Positions 45,854 through 55,441 of a DNA stretch of 64,000 nucleotides are shown here, in pieces (the first letter of the stretch is position 1; the number at the start of each line of letters is the position of its first letter). The position numbers were made by a program, and so were the translations under genes. The notes below the pieces were generated by a model. The model searched no databases. It worked only from the letters and a program-made list of their open reading frames with translations, and was not told the DNA's origin. The DNA is taken from assembly GCA_002901265.1 (NCBI GenBank), contig PPHI01000029.1, positions 123,316-187,315 on the forward strand, in the 5' to 3' direction. This stretch comes from Rhodopirellula baltica. GTDB lineage: Bacteria; Planctomycetota; Planctomycetia; Pirellulales; Pirellulaceae.

Positions 45854-47143
45854 CTAGCCAAGTTTCCATGGCGCGCGATAATCGTATTGCAGTAGCTCAT
45901 TTGCCTCGTCGTCATTGATGAAACGTTCGGCTTGGGCATCCCACTCGAGTCGTCGTCCGACCGCGAGTGAGATATTTGCAATCAGGCTCATCGTGGTACT
46001 GCGATGGCCGATTTCAACATCCGCGTTGGGCAATTCACGACTTTTGATACAGTCCAAAAAGTTTCTGGCGTGATCTTGCGTGAGTAGAGCATTTCCGCCT
46101 GGAACGGATTTTTTCTGCGGCTTCATCCGCGGGCCACGGTCGGCGAATTGGCCGCCAGATTCTGGAACGATTTCATAGTCGCGCTCGCTGACATAGCAGG
46201 TGCCGTCGGTGCCGCGTAGTTCGATTTCGCCCTGTTGAATGGCTCGGTTGCCACTGGTTTCGTACTGACCAAAAATTGCCAGTCGTCCGGATTCGAATTC
46301 GAACGTCACTTGCATCGTATCGGGGATGGTGCGGTCGTCGTCGATCGCAAAGTTGCCGCCCATCGCACAAACCGATTTTGGGGCCTCATCGCCAGTGCAC
46401 CAGCGAATCGCATCCAGGTAGTGCACGCCCCAGTTGCCCATTTGTGAAGAGTAGTTTTTCCACCAGCGGAATTTGTACGGCGCGATGTTGTCCTGATAGG
46501 GACGTTCGGGACGAGGGCCAAGCCACATGTTCCAGTCCAGCGTGCTCGGCGGATCGCTGGCAGCGAGTTTTCCGATGCCATCGGGGTACATGTTGCTGGT
46601 TCGAAACGCTCGGCTGACGCAGACCTTGCCGATCATGCCGTCTTGTACTTGGGGGGCGAGCTCGCGATAGAGCTTGCTGCTGCGGCGGTGCGTTCCGACT
46701 TGGACGATGCGATTGTTTCGGCGAGCCGCATTGACCATCGCGCGACCTTCGTTGACCGCGATCGAAAGCGGTTTTTCGCAGTAAACGTCTTTACCAGCGT
46801 CACATGCTGTGATGGTTTGAATCGCATGCCAGTGATCCGGTGTTGCGACAACAATTGCGTCGATGTCATCGCGATCGATCACTTGGCGAAAATCACGATA
46901 GGGTTTCGGCTTGCCGTCGAGCTTGTTGACTGCTTTGCCAAGTGTGTTTGAATCGACATCACAGACCGCAACGATTTCGCAGTCGCTATGTGGCAAGAAC
47001 GCATCGATCAATTGCCCGCCGCGATTCGCGACACCGATCACGCCGACGCGGATCCGCTCACTGGCGGCGGCGGTCGAATGGTTGGCGGCAAGTGCGGCCG
47101 CGGCGGTGATCGTTCCGGTGGTGAATTGTCGTCGATTAGGCAT
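45854..47143 (-). CDS. Gfo/Idh/MocA family oxidoreductase, Tat-exported
   Basis: The 429-residue protein starts with a twin-arginine leader (NRRQFTTGTITAAAALAA), followed by an NAD(P)-binding Rossmann domain (VGVIGVANRGGQLI, VAVCDVD). The dehydrogenase core carries the catalytic-lysine motif CEKPLS at about residue 115. The C-terminal domain includes NWGVHYLDAIRWCTG, typical of the many planctomycete members, which act on sugars, sugar acids or inositols. Substrate cannot be predicted. The gene stands alone, minus strand, about 118 bases from the helicase. Confidence 0.9.
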   Translation of the reverse strand: MPNRRQFTTGTITAAAALAANHSTAAASERIRVGVIGVANRGGQLIDAFLPHSDCEIVAVCDVDSNTLGKAVNKLDGKPKPYRDFRQVIDRDDIDAIVVATPDHWHAIQTITACDAGKDVYCEKPLSIAVNEGRAMVNAARRNNRIVQVGTHRRSSKLYRELAPQVQDGMIGKVCVSRAFRTSNMYPDGIGKLAASDPPSTLDWNMWLGPRPERPYQDNIAPYKFRWWKNYSSQMGNWGVHYLDAIRWCTGDEAPKSVCAMGGNFAIDDDRTIPDTMQVTFEFESGRLAIFGQYETSGNRAIQQGEIELRGTDGTCYVSERDYEIVPESGGQFADRGPRMKPQKKSVPGGNALLTQDHARNFLDCIKSRELPNADVEIGHRSTTMSLIANISLAVGRRLEWDAQAERFINDDEANELLQYDYRAPWKLG

Positions 47144-47260
47144 CAGAGGCCTCCAGGTGGCGGGGATGGGTGGGATCCCTAATCATAGCCGCTCCTGGGT
47201 TGGCCGGTGGGCAGTCAGCAATCAGCCGGTGGACAAGCAGCCTGAACGCAGTGGTTGTCG

Positions 47261-49642
47261 CTAATCGGCGAGTTCGAGTGGCGCAAACGCGAGCCGGAAG
47301 CTGTGTTCGCCTTCATTAAACTCGACCCTTGCCATCCGTTTCGGGCCACGACCGCTGACAGCGGTGATGACTCCGACGCCGTAGTCGGAGTGGCGGACCC
47401 GAGTGCCTTCTTGGAAGGCGGTGATGGGCGGTCGGTTGAATGTCATCAAGTCGGCAGCCGTTTTCAGGGTTCCGATTTGCGGTACCGGATCGGATGCCTT
47501 CTCGGGCTCTGGCGGCGGGGAATCCAAGTCGACATCTTCGAACTGTGCGATGTCTTCTTTGGCGTGATCGTTGGCTCCGAAATCGAATGACGTATCGGCA
47601 TCTTGATTGATTCCGTCTTGGTCGATTTGGATCGCGGGCATGTCCCAGTCCGATGGCGTGCTTTGATCGACGTCGTCCAGCCATGCGCCGCGCTGGACCG
47701 AATCGATTCGCTGCATCTCTTCCAGTGGCAGCTCGTTCAGAAATGGGCTCGGAATGACTGGGCGGAATTCGCCACGGATCATCCGGCGTTTACAGCAGCT
47801 GAGCTGAAGCGAGTACTCGGCACGGGTGATTCCGACAAACAGCAATCGACGTTCTTCTTCGAATTGCGAGTCATCGTCTTTGGAACGTTTGTGTGGCAGC
47901 AGGTCGTCTTCGACGCCAATGATATAAACGCGTGGAAATTCCAACCCCTTTGACGCGTGCAGCGTCATCAGCGTGACGCGTTCATCGGAATCGTCGAAGG
48001 CATCGGTGTCGCTGACCAAGGCGACTTGTTCCAAGAACGCATCCAGGGAACCATCATCGGGGTGGCGACGATCAAAATCCGCGGCCGCGGTTACCAGTTC
48101 GTCCACGTTGGCCAGTGGACTGACATCTTCGCCATCGGGGGCTGACTTTTCGAGATACTTGTCGTAGGCGCTTTCTTGCACGACGTAGCGGATCACTTCT
48201 TCCAGTGATGCGGTCGCTTTGGCAGCGATCTTGTCATACAGATCGACAAAGCGTTTGACCATGGTTTGGCTGCGTTTCGCGATCGAATCGACCTCGTCAA
48301 CTCGGCGCGCAGCTTCCAACAGCGGGATCGAGTGGCGGTCTCCAAACGCCTGCAAACGTTCGACTGTCTTGGCACCGATCCCACGTGTTGGCGTGTTGAT
48401 CACCCGCATCAACGCAACATCGTGGCTGGGGTTGTTGACCAAGTGCAGGTACGCCAAGATGTCTTTGATTTCTTTGCGCTGATAGAACTCGACACCGTTG
48501 ATGATTTGGTAGGGCACGCCGCGTCCACGCAGCGCATGTTCGACTGATCGTGTGAGCGAGTTCATGCGACAGAAAATCGCGAAGTCGCTTGGCTTCGCCG
48601 TTTCGCTGGCGACCAAGTTCACGATGTCATCGGCAATGCTGTCAGCTTCTTCGAAACCGTCCGAGCAGAACTTCAATGTGACTGCGGGGCCTTCGTCGTT
48701 TTCGGTAAACAGGTCCTTTTGTTTGCGGCGGCGGTTGTGCCGAATCAGTTGGTCGGCTGCGCGAAGGATGTTCGGTGTGCTGCGGTAGTTCTGTTCCAGG
48801 CGAACGGTTTTGACGTTCGGATAGTCTTTCTCGAAATCCAGGATGTTGTTCAAGTCGGCGCCGCGCCAACCATAGATCGACTGGTCCGGGTCGCCGGTTA
48901 CCGACAGATTCGGATGGTCGACAGAAAGTCCGCGGACGATCGCGTACTGTGCCAAGTTTGTGTCTTGGTACTCGTCGACCATGATGTACCGGAACCGCGC
49001 ATCCAAGTCAGAACGCAGTTCCGGATTCATGCGCAACATCGTCGCGACGTGCAGCAGCAGGTCATCGAAGTCGACGGCGTTGGCGACCAAAAGCTGTTTT
49101 TGATAAACCGGATAGACCTGCGAAGCGACCTTTTCTTGTGGACTGACAATTTGGGTCTGCCAGACCTCAGGGGTGATCAGTTTGTTCTTCGCTTTGCTAA
49201 TCAGGTTCGAGATCTGATCGGGTGACGCGTGCGAGGTCGATACGCCGGCCGCTTCGATTGCACGTTTCATCGCCTGCTTTGAATCAGACGTGTCATAGAT
49301 CGAATAGTTCTCTTGCAGCCCAACCATCGGCGCATAGCGGCGGAGCAGTTGCGCGCAAAAACGGTGGAAGGTCCCCATCCAGACCTGTTTGCCTGGGGCC
49401 AGGGAATCGACCCGGGCCCGCATTTCGTCGGCAGCCTTGTTCGTAAACGTCAGTGCCGCAATTTGCCACTCGGGGATTCCCGATTCCAACAGATGGGCGA
49501 CCCGGTGGGTCACCACACGAGTTTTGCCGCTACCCGGACCGGCCAGAATCAGCATCGGGCCATCAATATGGACAACCGCATTTTGCTGTTCGGGGGTGAG
49601 ACGCTCCAGAAGACGCGAGTTTGAAGCGGGGGGCACATCCAT
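47261..49642 (-). CDS. pcrA: UvrD/PcrA-like superfamily 1A DNA helicase
   Basis: The 793-residue ATP-dependent 3'-5' helicase has all SF1A motifs. These are the Q-motif region LTPEQQNAVVHIDGP, Walker A AGPGSGKTRVV, motif Ia FTNKAADEM, motif II VDEYQDTN and VTGDPDQSIYGWRGA. Motif IV region YRSTPNIL and the motif V region MTLHASKGLEFPRVYIIG follow, then VGITRAEYSL. It ends in a PcrA-type Tudor-like domain (GTRVRHSDYGVGVITAV) that in Bacillus binds RNA polymerase. Length is a little longer than usual (720-780) owing to an acidic linker before that domain. It acts in repair and replication restart. Confidence 0.95.
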   Translation of the reverse strand: MDVPPASNSRLLERLTPEQQNAVVHIDGPMLILAGPGSGKTRVVTHRVAHLLESGIPEWQIAALTFTNKAADEMRARVDSLAPGKQVWMGTFHRFCAQLLRRYAPMVGLQENYSIYDTSDSKQAMKRAIEAAGVSTSHASPDQISNLISKAKNKLITPEVWQTQIVSPQEKVASQVYPVYQKQLLVANAVDFDDLLLHVATMLRMNPELRSDLDARFRYIMVDEYQDTNLAQYAIVRGLSVDHPNLSVTGDPDQSIYGWRGADLNNILDFEKDYPNVKTVRLEQNYRSTPNILRAADQLIRHNRRRKQKDLFTENDEGPAVTLKFCSDGFEEADSIADDIVNLVASETAKPSDFAIFCRMNSLTRSVEHALRGRGVPYQIINGVEFYQRKEIKDILAYLHLVNNPSHDVALMRVINTPTRGIGAKTVERLQAFGDRHSIPLLEAARRVDEVDSIAKRSQTMVKRFVDLYDKIAAKATASLEEVIRYVVQESAYDKYLEKSAPDGEDVSPLANVDELVTAAADFDRRHPDDGSLDAFLEQVALVSDTDAFDDSDERVTLMTLHASKGLEFPRVYIIGVEDDLLPHKRSKDDDSQFEEERRLLFVGITRAEYSLQLSCCKRRMIRGEFRPVIPSPFLNELPLEEMQRIDSVQRGAWLDDVDQSTPSDWDMPAIQIDQDGINQDADTSFDFGANDHAKEDIAQFEDVDLDSPPPEPEKASDPVPQIGTLKTAADLMTFNRPPITAFQEGTRVRHSDYGVGVITAVSGRGPKRMARVEFNEGEHSFRLAFAPLELAD

Positions 49643-49832
49643 GGGGCGACAAATTCAGAGCGAACGAGGAAAACGGTTTCGAGCCCCATCATACCGCGTT
49701 TGCTTCGATTGGCCACGCATAGCATTCGCCGACGCTCCCACGTCTCGTTGGCAAACCGCTACACTCTACCTCCGCCGCCCAGGTTGGCGGCGTGGCTTGC
49801 GATTGTTCATTTGAAACTGGCAGAAGTTATTG

Positions 49833-50195
49833 ATGGCGAAGAACGTACTGGGGACAGAGTTAGGCGAGTGCAGTACCGATCCGGTAACCGGTTTTTACCG
49901 AGACGGGTGTTGCAATACCGGTGCCTCAGATTCGGGGCTGCACACAGTTTGTGCGGTGATGACGGCCGAGTTTCTTGAGTTCAGTAAATCACGTGGCAAC
50001 GACCTCTCAACCCCCAACCCGATGTACCGCTTTCCGGGGTTGAAACCGGGCGATCGCTGGTGCTTGTGTGCGACACGTTGGAAAGAAGCGTTCGATGCCG
50101 GGATGGCGCCTCAAGTGGTGCTCTCCGCCACGCATATCTCGACGCTGGAATTCGCGTCGCTCGAAGAACTGCAGGAACACGCGGCCGACGCCTAG
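49833..50195 (+). CDS. DUF2237 family protein
   Basis: The 120-residue protein is an almost textbook DUF2237 member: NVLGTELGECSTDPVTGFYR, DGCCNTG, HTVCAVMTAEFLEFSKSRGN, DLSTPNP and FPGLKPGDRWCLCATRWKEA. Conserved cysteines (one in GECSTD, two in DGCC, one in TVCAV and two in RWCLCA) suggest metal or disulfide chemistry. Function of the family is unknown, and it is widespread in bacteria. The start is the ATG at 49833; a TTG directly upstream is in frame but not needed. It is divergent from the helicase, about 190 bases away, and not part of an obvious operon. Confidence 0.92.
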   Translation: MAKNVLGTELGECSTDPVTGFYRDGCCNTGASDSGLHTVCAVMTAEFLEFSKSRGNDLSTPNPMYRFPGLKPGDRWCLCATRWKEAFDAGMAPQVVLSATHISTLEFASLEELQEHAADA

Positions 50196-50327
50196 ACAAA
50201 AGCACAGCTGACGGGCGACTTTTCGAAATCGCCTTGCCGCCGGTATGGCTATCCCGCTATAGCGTCTTTAGAGCGATTGGAAAAAATTCTGAAAATCGCA
50301 TTTGAATTCCGCAAAACCGGTTGGGAC

Positions 50328-51629
50328 ATGCGTACTTTTCTTTCAAATTGGATGTCAACTCTGTCAGCGCGGCGTCTTTCCGTAGCACTGGCACTCGCAT
50401 GTGCCACCTCGGCCGGAGCTCTCACGAACGAGGCTTACGGCCAAGCGTTTGACCTTCCTGGGGGAGCCTCTGCGTCACTGCAGGCGCAAGCTGGGCAAGG
50501 TCTTCCCAACCAAAATGCAGCTGCTGGCCAGCCGCAACCGCTGCCGACACAAGGCGGTGCGATGCAAAGCATTCAGCCTCCACCGAACAACCAACGCAAC
50601 TCGCTGGGTAATTCGAGTGGCGGAAAGCTGCTGCCGCAAACGGCTGGCCAACAATCGCGTGATTTTGACCTGCGACCGTACACAGGGTATTTGCAGAATC
50701 ACGACCACCCCGAGCAGGCCGTGATCGATTGGATTTTGCGAGAAACCGGCACCGATGCTTGGTTCACATCGCCGTTCGGTTACATGAACGCCAGCCGCGA
50801 TACGCTTTCGGTTTACCACACCCGTGAGATGACCGAAGTGGTCGCCGGAATCGTCGATCGTTTTACCGCAGGCGAAAAAGACCCACAGGTCCTGTCACTC
50901 AAAGTAATGACGGTTGGCAATCCGAACTGGCGGAGTCGGGCGCACTTGCTGATGCAGCACGTTGCGGTCGATTCACCGGGTGTGCAAGCGTGGTTGCTGA
51001 GCAAAGAAAACGCAGCGCTCGTGATGGCAATGCTGCGTCAGCGTACCGATACGCGACAAGTTCAAGCATTGGATCTGATTACTTACAACGGGCAAACTCA
51101 GAAGTTGGCAAGTACTCGCGGGCGAAACTACGTTCGCAATGTGAAGCCTGCTTCGACCGGTTGGCCACCCTACGAACCTGAAACCGGCGAAATCCAAGAA
51201 GGCTATCGTTTGGAAATCAGCCCGCTGTTGACCGTTGATCGACAAGCACTCGATTGCGTGATCAAAGCAGAAATTGATCAAGTCGATAAGCTAAAGCCTG
51301 TCGAGTTGGACCTGCCGCTTCCAGATGGCACCGCTTACCGCACGAAAATCGATGTCCCTCAAGTTGTCAGCTGGCGATTGCACGAGCGATTCCGCTGGCC
51401 GTCCGACATGGTGCTGCTGCTTTCCTGCGGTGTGATCGCCAGTCCCGAGCGGCCGCAAGCCGCAGTGCCGCTGCTGAACCTGGAAATGATTACTGGGATG
51501 ACGGCGGGACGTGCGGACGCCCTAATGTTTATCGAGTACCGTGGCCGCGCGTCAGATAATTTGACGACGACGCCGATGGTTCCACAGATTTCGCAGGGGC
51601 CGACCGCCCCCAATCGTGGACGCTATTAA
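50328..51629 (+). CDS. Secreted protein of unknown function
   Basis: The 433-residue product from ATG 50328 starts with a signal peptide (residues 1-38; LSVALALACATSAGALTNEAYG). A Gln/Asn/Pro/Gly-rich linker (about 45-120) leads to a folded domain (about 130-430) with SPFGYMNASRDTLSVYHTREM, FTAGEKDPQVLSLKVMTVGN and a C-terminal VSWRLHERFRWPSDMVLLLS segment. It looks like the secretin-like or pilus-type planctomycete proteins with BON or TonB-like folds only in general layout. I do not recognise a family. The upstream in-frame TTG at 50277 is not used. Confidence 0.7.
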   Translation: MRTFLSNWMSTLSARRLSVALALACATSAGALTNEAYGQAFDLPGGASASLQAQAGQGLPNQNAAAGQPQPLPTQGGAMQSIQPPPNNQRNSLGNSSGGKLLPQTAGQQSRDFDLRPYTGYLQNHDHPEQAVIDWILRETGTDAWFTSPFGYMNASRDTLSVYHTREMTEVVAGIVDRFTAGEKDPQVLSLKVMTVGNPNWRSRAHLLMQHVAVDSPGVQAWLLSKENAALVMAMLRQRTDTRQVQALDLITYNGQTQKLASTRGRNYVRNVKPASTGWPPYEPETGEIQEGYRLEISPLLTVDRQALDCVIKAEIDQVDKLKPVELDLPLPDGTAYRTKIDVPQVVSWRLHERFRWPSDMVLLLSCGVIASPERPQAAVPLLNLEMITGMTAGRADALMFIEYRGRASDNLTTTPMVPQISQGPTAPNRGRY

Positions 51630-51802
51630 TCGCTTGGCAAGCTGCTACAGTCGTCTGTGCAGTACCCCGGCTGGTGGACTGCACAAACGCATGGATGTTG
51701 GTGCATGTTTTGTCTGTTGCCGATGCCCCCTCTTTGCTATATCACCTAGAGCTTAGAATGTGCCGCCACATTCACTGTTCCCCTTGTCGTTGCAATTGAT
51801 TC

Positions 51803-53113
51803 ATGGACAACGTCGCTTATCGCCGGGTCGTTATTACGGGTACCGGCGTCATTTCACCTCTCGGAAACGACCCCCAAGAACTGGTCAAGCGATTGCGCGA
51901 ATCGCAGAGCGGGATTACTCCGCTGACCCAGGTCCCACAGGGCGTGCTGTCGATTGACTATGCCGCTGAGGCATCGGAATTCACCGGTGACATTAGCGAC
52001 TATGGGCCCATGGACAAAAAGCTGCAGCGGACAATCCGCAAGGGCAGCAAGGTGATGTGCCGCGAAATTGAAATGGGTGTCGCCGCAGCCCAGTTGGCGA
52101 TGCACAACGCAGAAATCAATGACTGCGAAATCGATCGCGAACGCTTTGGTGTCGTCTACGGTTCAGACTACATCATGTCGTTGCCCCAGGAATTCGCCTC
52201 GGGTATCGCCAAGTGTGTCGATGACGAAGGCAATTTCCACTTCGACAAATGGGGCAGCGAGGGCAAACCAGAGGTCAACCCACTTTGGTTGCTAAAGTAC
52301 TTGCCCAACATGCCGGCCAGTCACATTGCGATTTACAACGACCTGCGTGGCCCGAACAACTCGATCACTGTTCGTGAAGCGTCCGCCGGCGCCGCAATCG
52401 CCGAAGCGTTCTCGACCATCTCACGCGGCCATGCGGATGTGTTGGTGGTCGGTTCGACCGGGTCGCGGATTCACCCGTTGCGTTCGTTGCATGCCGCGAT
52501 GCAGGAAAAGCTGGCTTCGGGCCAAGACGATCCGACCACGATGAGCCGTCCATTCGCCGAAGGCCGCGACGGCAGCGTGCTAGGCGAAGGAGCCGGTGCG
52601 ATCATCTGTGAATCACTCGAGCACGCCCAAGCCCGCGGTGCGAATATCTTGGGCGAAATCGTTGGCTATGGCAGCAGTGCCGTTGGGCCACTAAGCGGCG
52701 AAGAATTCTTGCGAACCGCAATTGCAAACGTGTTGCGTGCTGCTCTAGGTGAAGAAGCCCCATCGGCGATCGGGCACATTCACGCCCACGGCTTGGGTAC
52801 TGTGGAGTGCGACCGGCAAGAGGCGGCAGCCATTGTCGATGTGTTCGGTCCGGTCTCGCAGCAGCCTCCGGTGACGACTGCCAAAGGTCACTTCGGTAAC
52901 TTGGGTGCCGGCGGCGGGATGGTCGAAACCATCGCCAGCTTAGTGAGCTTAGGCGGTTCGCTGTTCCCAATTCGAAACGTCGAACCGCTCGATAGCGAAT
53001 GCCCAATCAACGCGTGCCTGGACAATAGCGTCCCGGCAGGTGACCAGTTCATCAACGTCAATATCACACCGCAAGGCCAAGCGAGCGCGATCCGCATCAA
53101 AGCGGTTGCCTAG
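51803..53113 (+). CDS. Beta-ketoacyl synthase-fold protein lacking the catalytic cysteine
   Basis: The 436-residue protein aligns end to end with FabF-type ketosynthases: VVITGTGVISPLGND, GPNNSI, AEGRDGSVLGEGAGAIICE, the first active-site His in HAHGLGTVECD and the second in AKGHFGNLGAGGG. The cysteine region, normally TAC(A/T)(S/T)G, reads VREASAGAAIAEA. Ungapped alignment to FabF, anchored by the flanking GP-N-N-S-I and I-x-E-A, puts Glu192 at the cysteine position. No acyl transfer to Cys is therefore possible. It may be a chain-length-factor-like or decarboxylase-like partner, or a regulatory protein. It is not next to acyl carrier protein or other fatty-acid genes. Confidence 0.85.
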   Translation: MDNVAYRRVVITGTGVISPLGNDPQELVKRLRESQSGITPLTQVPQGVLSIDYAAEASEFTGDISDYGPMDKKLQRTIRKGSKVMCREIEMGVAAAQLAMHNAEINDCEIDRERFGVVYGSDYIMSLPQEFASGIAKCVDDEGNFHFDKWGSEGKPEVNPLWLLKYLPNMPASHIAIYNDLRGPNNSITVREASAGAAIAEAFSTISRGHADVLVVGSTGSRIHPLRSLHAAMQEKLASGQDDPTTMSRPFAEGRDGSVLGEGAGAIICESLEHAQARGANILGEIVGYGSSAVGPLSGEEFLRTAIANVLRAALGEEAPSAIGHIHAHGLGTVECDRQEAAAIVDVFGPVSQQPPVTTAKGHFGNLGAGGGMVETIASLVSLGGSLFPIRNVEPLDSECPINACLDNSVPAGDQFINVNITPQGQASAIRIKAVA

Positions 53114-53209
53114 TCGCCTGTTGGTTTTCAGATTTGGTCTCTCTCAGCGTCGCCTTCTGCGGCGCGAAAAGCGCCACCTGAAAATCATTCGACAAGCAGA
53201 CGGGGCGTT

Positions 53210-53695
53210 CTAGAAGCCTTCGTCAAAGAGCTCTTTTCCGACCAGGGTTTGCAAAATCACTGGGCAGCCTTCTTCGAGCATGTCCAGGACGTTTGCGAAC
53301 CCGTCAGCCTCGCCGTAGTACGGATCCGGTACATCGTTTGGCCAGTTGTCGTCGAGGTAGTCGCTGAAGATCCGGACATGGTCTACGGGCTTGCCGGCCA
53401 GTTGAAGTAGACCTTGGTAGTTCTCGTTGTCCATCGCAAGGACGAGGTCGAACCGTCCAGGTTTGAGGTCTTCTTTGGTCACTTGGCGAGCGAGGCTGGT
53501 CAGTTCATAGCCGCGGGCCTCGGCGGCCGTTCGCATCCGTTGGTCGGCACGTTCGCCGACGTGATAGCCGTGAGTTCCTGCGGAGTCGACTTCGACATCG
53601 ACGCGGAATTCTTCGGCGAATCGCTTCATCACTGCTTCGGCTGCGGGTGACCGACAAATGTTGCCCATGCAGACAAATAGCACGCTTTTGGTCAT
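53210..53695 (-). CDS. Low-molecular-weight protein-tyrosine phosphatase
   Basis: From ATG 53695 the product is 161 residues, the family's usual length. The P-loop C-x5-R is VCMGNICRSPAAEA at the N-terminus, and the general-acid Asp is in VPDPYYGEADG near residue 128. These enzymes remove phosphate from phosphotyrosine in proteins that act in exopolysaccharide control or arginine phosphatase signalling. No tyrosine kinase or exopolysaccharide gene is adjacent. The frame continues upstream to 53731, adding 12 unlikely residues. Nearby mqnD is on the same strand, 213 bases upstream. Confidence 0.9.
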   Translation of the reverse strand: MTKSVLFVCMGNICRSPAAEAVMKRFAEEFRVDVEVDSAGTHGYHVGERADQRMRTAAEARGYELTSLARQVTKEDLKPGRFDLVLAMDNENYQGLLQLAGKPVDHVRIFSDYLDDNWPNDVPDPYYGEADGFANVLDMLEEGCPVILQTLVGKELFDEGF

Positions 53696-53908
53696 TGATC
53701 TCTGATTGACTGGAGTGGTTGCAATCGGCATAGCCTATGCGATTGCTCACAAAACGATCAATGCTTTGCGCTGTCTTCCCTCGCGATGAGTCCGGCAAAC
53801 CGCCTGATTCACCCGATCGTTCCGCGCAATGTGATCGATAGTTCAGGATTCAGATGGGTGCGACCGCACCCGCCGCATGTGTTTGGATGGTCGCAATCCG
53901 TTGAGTGG

Positions 53909-54751
53909 TCAGCCTTGAAAAACTTCGATCGGCGTCGCGTCGTTGGCGACAAGACCGGCTTCGACCGCACGACGGTTGAGCTGGTGGAGTGCGTTTCGAC
54001 CGACATCGCCCAGTTTGACAGTCCAGTCGTTGACGTAGAGGTCAACATGCTGCATCAGAACTTGATCATCGAATTCCTGCGCGTACTTTCGCATCGTCGG
54101 TAGCGCTTGGTCCGGGTTAACTCGCGAGTATCGCAGCGAGTCGTAAACTACGGATTGAATCGTCGCGATAAGCTCGTCAGGGAGTTCGCGTTGTGCGACA
54201 AGTCCGCCCAGTGGGAGTGGGCATTTAGTTTCGTTTTCCCAGCGAGTTCCTAAGTCCTCGACAAGAGTCAGGCCCTGTTGCTGCCAAGTGAATCGGCCCT
54301 CGTGAATACAAACACCAAAGTCTGCGGTCATGTCCTGCAGGCGGGGCATGATGTCGGAGAACACAACCTGCTCCACACGTGACGCCTGGGGATAGAACAG
54401 TTTCAATAGCATCGTCGCGGTCGTGTGTTCGCCGGGGCACAGCGTCAAGCGATTTTCTGATTCTGGCGTGCATCCCGCTTCGCTTGCCAATAATAATGGG
54501 CCGACCCCAAACCCAAGTGCCGATCCGCTGGGGAGGACTTGCGTGCGATCGGCCAGCAAAAGCGCCGCGTGGAAACTGCATTTGGCAACGTCGAACGCAT
54601 TGGCGAACAAGCGATCGTTCAATTGCTGGATATCAAGCAGCTCGATTTGAAATTCCAATCCGCGCAGGTCGACCTTGTTTTCCAGGATGCCATGGAACGT
54701 AAACGTGTCGTTGGGGCAGGTCGAAATTCCAAGTCGGATCGGAGCAGTCAT
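53909..54751 (-). CDS. mqnD: 1,4-dihydroxy-6-naphthoate synthase (MqnD)
   Basis: MqnD is the fourth enzyme of the futalosine pathway of menaquinone synthesis, converting cyclic dehypoxanthine futalosine to dihydroxynaphthoate. The 280-residue protein has a periplasmic-binding-protein-like fold with the family start RLGISTCPNDTFTFHGIL, the KCSFHAALLLAD segment and GSALGFGVGPLLLAS. The LCPGEHTTATMLL and EGRFTWQQQGLTLVEDLG motifs follow. No signal peptide, so it is cytoplasmic. mqnB lies 45 bases upstream on the same strand. Remaining mqn genes are not in the window. Confidence 0.93.
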   Translation of the reverse strand: MTAPIRLGISTCPNDTFTFHGILENKVDLRGLEFQIELLDIQQLNDRLFANAFDVAKCSFHAALLLADRTQVLPSGSALGFGVGPLLLASEAGCTPESENRLTLCPGEHTTATMLLKLFYPQASRVEQVVFSDIMPRLQDMTADFGVCIHEGRFTWQQQGLTLVEDLGTRWENETKCPLPLGGLVAQRELPDELIATIQSVVYDSLRYSRVNPDQALPTMRKYAQEFDDQVLMQHVDLYVNDWTVKLGDVGRNALHQLNRRAVEAGLVANDATPIEVFQG

Positions 54752-54796
54752 GGAAGCTTGGGATGCAAGTGCGAGCGATTCGTTTCAGTAACAGTA

Positions 54797-55441
54797 CTAA
54801 GTGACTTGGCGCAACTGTGTCGCGACGGAAGTCAGCGCGTTTTCGATTTGCCACTCCTGTTTGTCTCGCCGGCCGACCGGATTCGAAAATCCTCGCAGGA
54901 TTTGAATCGGAATCCCAGCACGATTGGCTGCTAGCGCGACGGAGAACGATTCCATGTCTTCGCCCAGCGAGTTTGGGAATCGAGATTTCCGCAGAGCAGC
55001 TTCGGCGGGATTTGCAGAAGCCGCACACACGGTGAGTAGCTGACGTGGAGCGGCTTGGGAGTCAGAGTGCGCATCCGGTCCAGGCATTACCCGCAGCGTC
55101 GTGCCATCGCGCGAGTCGCCATCGAGCCATTGCCAGCCGAGTTCGAAAGCGGATTGGTAGTCATCACCTTGCCCGATTCCGATCCCGTCGATCGTGACTT
55201 CATCAAACCAGGTCGCTGTGCCCACTTGATGTTGTGGGTCATCAACCGGAAACAAGCCGGCAATTCCAATAACGATGATGCGTTCGGGATGGCGTTTTTG
55301 AATCAGTTCGGTCGTGCGAATTGCCGCGGCGATGACACCGAATCCGATGGTCTCAATCGACCATTGATCAGGCAGACCATCGATCGATTGTTCGATCTGG
55401 CGTCGTTCCATTGCAGTTGGGACCAGCAGCAATGTTCTCAC
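54797..55441 (-). CDS. mqnB: Futalosine hydrolase (MqnB)
   Basis: MqnB cleaves futalosine to dehypoxanthine futalosine and hypoxanthine (second step of the futalosine pathway). The 214-residue protein has the nucleoside-phosphorylase fold: TLLLVPTAMERRQIEQS at the start, GFGVIAAA, VIGIAGLFP, and the substrate-binding EDMESFSVALAANRAGIP near the C-terminus with a conserved Glu-Asp-Met-Glu. It is downstream of the NUDIX gene, whose stop overlaps its GTG start by four bases, so the two are coupled. Purine recycling by the NUDIX protein is one possible link, but untested. Confidence 0.92.
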   Translation of the reverse strand: MRTLLLVPTAMERRQIEQSIDGLPDQWSIETIGFGVIAAAIRTTELIQKRHPERIIVIGIAGLFPVDDPQHQVGTATWFDEVTIDGIGIGQGDDYQSAFELGWQWLDGDSRDGTTLRVMPGPDAHSDSQAAPRQLLTVCAASANPAEAALRKSRFPNSLGEDMESFSVALAANRAGIPIQILRGFSNPVGRRDKQEWQIENALTSVATQLRQVT

